Below, in pieces: positions 61,108 to 64,000 of a DNA stretch of 64,000 nucleotides. The stretch is from Natronorubrum texcoconense (GTDB taxonomy: Archaea; Halobacteriota; Halobacteria; Halobacteriales; Natrialbaceae), in NCBI RefSeq assembly GCF_900100335.1, contig NZ_FNFE01000002.1:682001-746000 (forward strand), in the 5' to 3' direction. Position 1 is the first letter of the stretch. Each line of letters starts with the position of its first letter. The notes beneath the pieces were generated by a model. That model made no database searches and was not told the DNA's origin. It saw only the letters and a program-made list of their open reading frames with translations. Position numbers and translations under genes: made by a program.

Positions 61108-61305
61108 ATGAACGCCGAACTGCTCGCGTTCGGTGTCAGTGCACTCGCCTTAGGGATCGGTGCGTTGGTCGGTGCCCGGCACCTCTATCCGCGACTCGAG
61201 CTCGCCGAGGACGCCGAGTCCTCGCTGCAGTTGCTGACCGCGATGATCGCGGGCGTTCTCCTCCTGACCGGGTTAGGACTGGTGCTGGTCGGATTGTTCG
61301 GCTAA
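61108..61305 (+). CDS. Small two-TM membrane protein, 65 aa
   Basis: Two helices (LLAFGVSALALGIGALVGA and LLTAMIAGVLLLTGLGLVLV) with a short acidic loop (LELAEDAESS). ATG 61108 follows an AT-rich patch (CTATTTTTCACC) about 30-40 bp upstream. Similar size and plan to the gene at 60739, but no clear sequence identity. It ends 8 bp from the convergent siroheme decarboxylase gene. Confidence 0.6.
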   Translation: MNAELLAFGVSALALGIGALVGARHLYPRLELAEDAESSLQLLTAMIAGVLLLTGLGLVLVGLFG

Positions 61306-61312
61306 CGTAGCG

Positions 61313-62353
61313 TCACTGTCCGACGAGTTCCTCGTAGCGCGCGCCGGTCTGTTTCAACGTCTCGGTCGAGTAGAGCCGCTCGTGTTCGACCGGAAGGTAG
61401 TCGCTCGCCAACTCGTCGATTTTCGCGTCGACGGCGTCGGGATCGCGGCCGTGGATCATCGTGAACAGGTTGTACGACCAGCCCTGCTCGGGCCGGCGCG
61501 GTCGGTGATAACAGAGCGTGACGTAGGGCAGTCCGCCCGCACGCTCCCCCCACGCGTCGAGGTGGTCGTCCGGGACGTCCCAGACGACCATGCAGTTCGA
61601 GTCGAAGCCGGTGACGACGTGGTTGACCACGCAGCCAATGCGCTTGATGCAGCCGTTGTCGACGAGTCGGTCGATCGACTCGAGCACGTCCTCGACGTCC
61701 GCCTCGAGTCGAGCCGCGATATCCCGGTAGGGCGTTTTCGAGAGCGGGAAGCCGTTCTGGATCGCGAGTAAGAGGTCGGCGTCGAACGCGGAGAGGTCGC
61801 CGGTCGCCTCCTCGCTCATGCGGGTCGCAGAGGAGTCAGTGCTCTCGTCTATCGATTCGCGTGCGAACCGGTCCGCGTTGACGACGGGGAACTCGAGATC
61901 GATATAGTAGTCCGTCAGCATCGGCAAGTTGAGAACCGCACAGCCGGTTCGGGCCTCGATTTCCGCGAGGATATCGTCCCGCGTCGTCCGCGAGCCCGCG
62001 GTGACGACGAACCACATGTTCCACTCGTGGTCGCGGGCGTAGTTGTGGTTGACCTGCCGGTACTCGTTGATTATCGCGGCGACCTCGTCGAATCGGTCGT
62101 CGGGTGCCTGGACGGCTGCCAGCGTCGACGAGCCGATCACCGGCGGGTTGAGGACGGCACCGAACCGCCGGACGATGCCGGCGTCGTGGAGTCGGTTGAC
62201 CCGCTCGAGCGCGTCGTCCTCGTCGATACCGAGTTCCGAGCCGATCTGTCGAAACGGACGTTCCGCGACGGGAACGCCGCTCTGGTAGCCGTCGATGATA
62301 GCCGCGTCGACGTCGTCGATCGACTCGCGCCACTCCCCCGAGAGGCTGCTCAT
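61313..62353 (-). CDS. Fused two-domain siroheme decarboxylase (AhbA-AhbB/NirDL-type)
   Basis: The 346-residue protein has two tandem Lrp-like units. Unit 1 (about 1-165) has AERPFRQIGSELGI and the catalytic-type segment HNYARDHEWNMWFV. Unit 2 (about 190-346) has KTPYRDIAARLEADVEDVLE and VTLCYHRPRRPEQGWSYNLF. In other organisms AhbA and AhbB are separate subunits that decarboxylate siroheme to didecarboxysiroheme on the heme/d1 route; here they are one chain. It may be mistaken for a transcription regulator. ATG 62353 (MSSLSGEW) is taken. Confidence 0.82.
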   Translation of the reverse strand: MSSLSGEWRESIDDVDAAIIDGYQSGVPVAERPFRQIGSELGIDEDDALERVNRLHDAGIVRRFGAVLNPPVIGSSTLAAVQAPDDRFDEVAAIINEYRQVNHNYARDHEWNMWFVVTAGSRTTRDDILAEIEARTGCAVLNLPMLTDYYIDLEFPVVNADRFARESIDESTDSSATRMSEEATGDLSAFDADLLLAIQNGFPLSKTPYRDIAARLEADVEDVLESIDRLVDNGCIKRIGCVVNHVVTGFDSNCMVVWDVPDDHLDAWGERAGGLPYVTLCYHRPRRPEQGWSYNLFTMIHGRDPDAVDAKIDELASDYLPVEHERLYSTETLKQTGARYEELVGQ

Positions 62354-62606
62354 TGGATGGGCTAGGGAGAACGGGACCGTATTGCTTTCGGGTCCGCGCG
62401 AGCGCCGGCGCGGTGTCGCGTTCGGTCCGCTCGAACGAGCCACTGGACGGCAGACCTGACACTCGACCAGCAGCCGCCCAAGAAACCGGAAGTAACCGGT
62501 CCGATTTCCGTCACTGTTCGCGCTGCTGGCCCAAAAACCCGTCATTCGTCGGCGACACGAGACCGGAAACGGGAGGTTTTTGCGCGGCCCGTCCCAACGA
62601 GAGCGT

Positions 62607-63677
62607 ATGGCGAAGGCAACCCAGGAGTTCGGCGAGTGGCCGCTCAAACGGCTGATGACGGAGATCGTCGGCTCCGGTCCGAAGTCCGCCGACGACATGA
62701 CTCGCGAGCAGGCTCGAGAGGCCTTCCAGCGCATTCTGGCCGGCGAACCCGACGAGACGACCCTCGGCGCGTTCTGGCTGGCCAACCGCTGGAAGCGCAA
62801 CAACCCCGAAGAGCTGGCCGGCTACACCGACGTCATGCTCGAGGAGTCGGTCGAGACGGCCGAACCCGACGCGAACCCCGTCGACTGCGGCGCGAACTAC
62901 GACGGCAAGCACACCTCCGCCGTCCTCGGCGTCGGCGCCGGCCTCGTCGCCGCCGCCGCGGGAACCCCCGTCGTCGTCCACTCCGGTGATCGGGTTCCGA
63001 CCCAGAAGGCGACGGCGTACAAACACGTCCTCGACGAACTCGGCGTCCGGACGGAACTCGAGCCGACCGAGAGCGCCGACATGGTCGACGAGACCGGCTT
63101 CGGCTTCTACTACCAGCCAGCGTTCAATCCCGGCATTCAGGACCTCTACGAGCGACGCGACATGATGGGCGTCCGGACGTTCGTCAACACCATCGAGACC
63201 GTCGCCAACCCGGCCAACGCCGACGTTCACCTCGGCTCGTTCTACCACCTCGCGTTCGCGAAGAAGATGACCGATCTGATCGAGGAGAGCGACCATCTCT
63301 CCTTCTCCCGCGCCATCTTCTTCCAAGGGATGGAGGGCTACGACGATATCCGACCCGGCTACACGAAGGTGGCCGAGTGGGACGAGGGTGAAGACGAACT
63401 CGAGGACTACGAGGTCGAAACTGCGAACTACGGCATGGAGATGGAAGCCGAGGACCTCGCGGTCGACGACGTGACCGCCGACTCCGCGTCGATCACCGAG
63501 GAGGTACTGGCCGGCGAGCGCGACGATCACTTCGCCGACGCCATCGCGCTCAACGGCGCGTTCCGGATGTACGCCCGACAGGACGTCGAGAGTTTGGAGG
63601 CGGGGCTCGAGGAGGCTCGAGCGGTTATTGCGGACGGGAGTGCTGCAGCGGTGCTCGAGGATCTTCGCTCGTTCTGA
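62607..63677 (+). CDS. TrpD-like phosphoribosyltransferase
   Basis: The 356-residue protein has the glycosyl-transferase-family-3 fold: N-terminal helices (PLKRLMTEIVGSG), a phosphate loop (YDGKHTSAVLGVGAGL), VVVHSGDRVPTQKATAYKH and MGVRTFVNTIETVANPA. It resembles anthranilate phosphoribosyltransferase paralogs (TrpD2-type), but anthranilate-binding residues are not clear, so its acceptor may differ. ATG 62607 (MAKATQEFGEW) is preferred. No other trp genes are adjacent. A TTTTTGCGC-type promoter patch lies about 27 bp upstream. Confidence 0.75.
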   Translation: MAKATQEFGEWPLKRLMTEIVGSGPKSADDMTREQAREAFQRILAGEPDETTLGAFWLANRWKRNNPEELAGYTDVMLEESVETAEPDANPVDCGANYDGKHTSAVLGVGAGLVAAAAGTPVVVHSGDRVPTQKATAYKHVLDELGVRTELEPTESADMVDETGFGFYYQPAFNPGIQDLYERRDMMGVRTFVNTIETVANPANADVHLGSFYHLAFAKKMTDLIEESDHLSFSRAIFFQGMEGYDDIRPGYTKVAEWDEGEDELEDYEVETANYGMEMEAEDLAVDDVTADSASITEEVLAGERDDHFADAIALNGAFRMYARQDVESLEAGLEEARAVIADGSAAAVLEDLRSF

Positions 63678-63892
63678 TCTACCCGGGTTTCCGTTCACCG
63701 ACATCGATTGTCTGATTTCGAGCCAACGGCAACAGTTCACTTCGGAGTGTACGCGAGGGTCGATTTTTCAGCCCTTGATTAGCAGTGCGTGTTTACCACT
63801 GTTTGTGAATTGAACGAGTCCGTCAAACAAACCGGCCACCTGAACTATAAATAATGAACGAATTTATGTAGCTACCGTCCGATACCGCGAGT

Positions 63893-64000
63893 ATGCGATT
63901 AGCAGACAAGACCGTCGTCATTACGGGTGCGGCATCGGGGATCGGCGAGGAGACAGCGAAGCGGTGTGCAGAGGAGGGCGCACGCGTCGTCGTGACGGAC
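63893..64000 (+). CDS. Short-chain dehydrogenase/reductase (5' part, runs off the window)
   Basis: The first 36 residues, MRLADKTVVITGAASGIGEE and on to VVVTD, are a classical SDR start with the TGAASGIG cofactor loop and Asp at the end of strand 2 (NAD-type). It opens like the SDR at 11138-11896 (MRLEGKTAFITGAGSGLG), so the two are likely paralogs. ATG 63893 is followed by no stop in the window. An AT-rich TATA region (ACTATAAATAATG) lies about 40-50 bp upstream. Confidence 0.85.
   Translation, partial: MRLADKTVVITGAASGIGEETAKRCAEEGARVVVTD

Noticed and set aside
61313-62353. Reading the gene as an Lrp/AsnC transcription regulator
   Set aside because: The HNYARDH segment and the two-unit layout fit siroheme decarboxylase AhbA/AhbB better than a DNA-binding Lrp protein.
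1-64000. tRNA genes, rRNA genes and CRISPR arrays
   Set aside because: I looked for T-loop-like GGTTCGAATCC strings and for direct repeats with regular spacers and found none outside coding sequence.

Overview
The window is haloarchaeal chromosomal DNA (class Halobacteria). The evidence is high GC with heavy CTCGAG and GAC/GAG use, very acidic proteins, Tat-type (twin-Arg) secretion and lipobox signals, leaderless-type TATA promoters, coenzyme F420 genes, CetZ, HalOD1 and many small haloarchaeal-only families. A Natrialbales-like member (Natrinema/Haloterrigena type) is my guess; the sequence alone does not prove the genus. I saw no rRNA, tRNA or CRISPR array.

Layout. 0-8.5 kb: small proteins, an FAD oxidoreductase and purU facing each other across a strong palindrome, an acetamidase/formamidase, a MoaD/SAMP-like modifier, purC and an MFS transporter. 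8.7-16.2 kb: F420 locus (cofH forward, cofG-cofC reverse) with an SDR enzyme, a nucleoside deaminase, small membrane proteins and cetZ. 16.5-21.9 kb: NDUFA9-like protein, dTMP kinase, then a TrkA-type protein bracketed by two stand-alone Lrp-type RAM domains; the 3' flanks here are filled with related hairpin repeats. 22-29.2 kb: O-acetylhomoserine sulfhydrylase, gpmI, a DCC thiol protein, a Tat substrate and an ABC exporter with two tandem paralogous permeases. 29.4-39.3 kb: NurA and HerA (end-resection partners) separated by an exported 5'-nucleotidase, a cohesin-like surface protein, a DUF7344-type regulator and an IS200/IS605-type element (DUF2080 protein plus intact TnpB, no TnpA). 39.4-49.2 kb: hydrolase, PspA, winged-helix protein, HPP membrane protein, two Tat lipoproteins (one a cupredoxin that has lost its copper ligands), three paralogous four-TM proteins and a tandem hairpin array. 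49.5-56.1 kb: EamA transporter, regulators, HalOD1, a His/Asp-rich Tat protein, and a dgcN-dgcA pair for D-glutamate use. 56.4-64 kb: a Vms1-type peptidyl-tRNA hydrolase, a secreted repeat protein with an ArsR neighbour, small membrane proteins, a fused siroheme decarboxylase, a TrpD-like transferase and the start of another SDR.

How the parts relate. The most unusual signal is non-coding. Perfect short stems closed by three-base loops (GAA, TCC/GGA, AAA, ACA, AGA) recur in arrays at 18.5, 20.2-20.7, 35.8 and 48.6 kb. Two copies of a 62-bp 3'-end element are identical except that the loop triplet is inverted, and the left end of the TnpB element carries the same kind of hairpins. This suggests a mobile or recombinogenic hairpin family that doubles as gene terminators. 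Among protein systems, the TrkA/RAM trio, the four-TM paralog cluster and the ligand-less cupredoxin deserve most attention.
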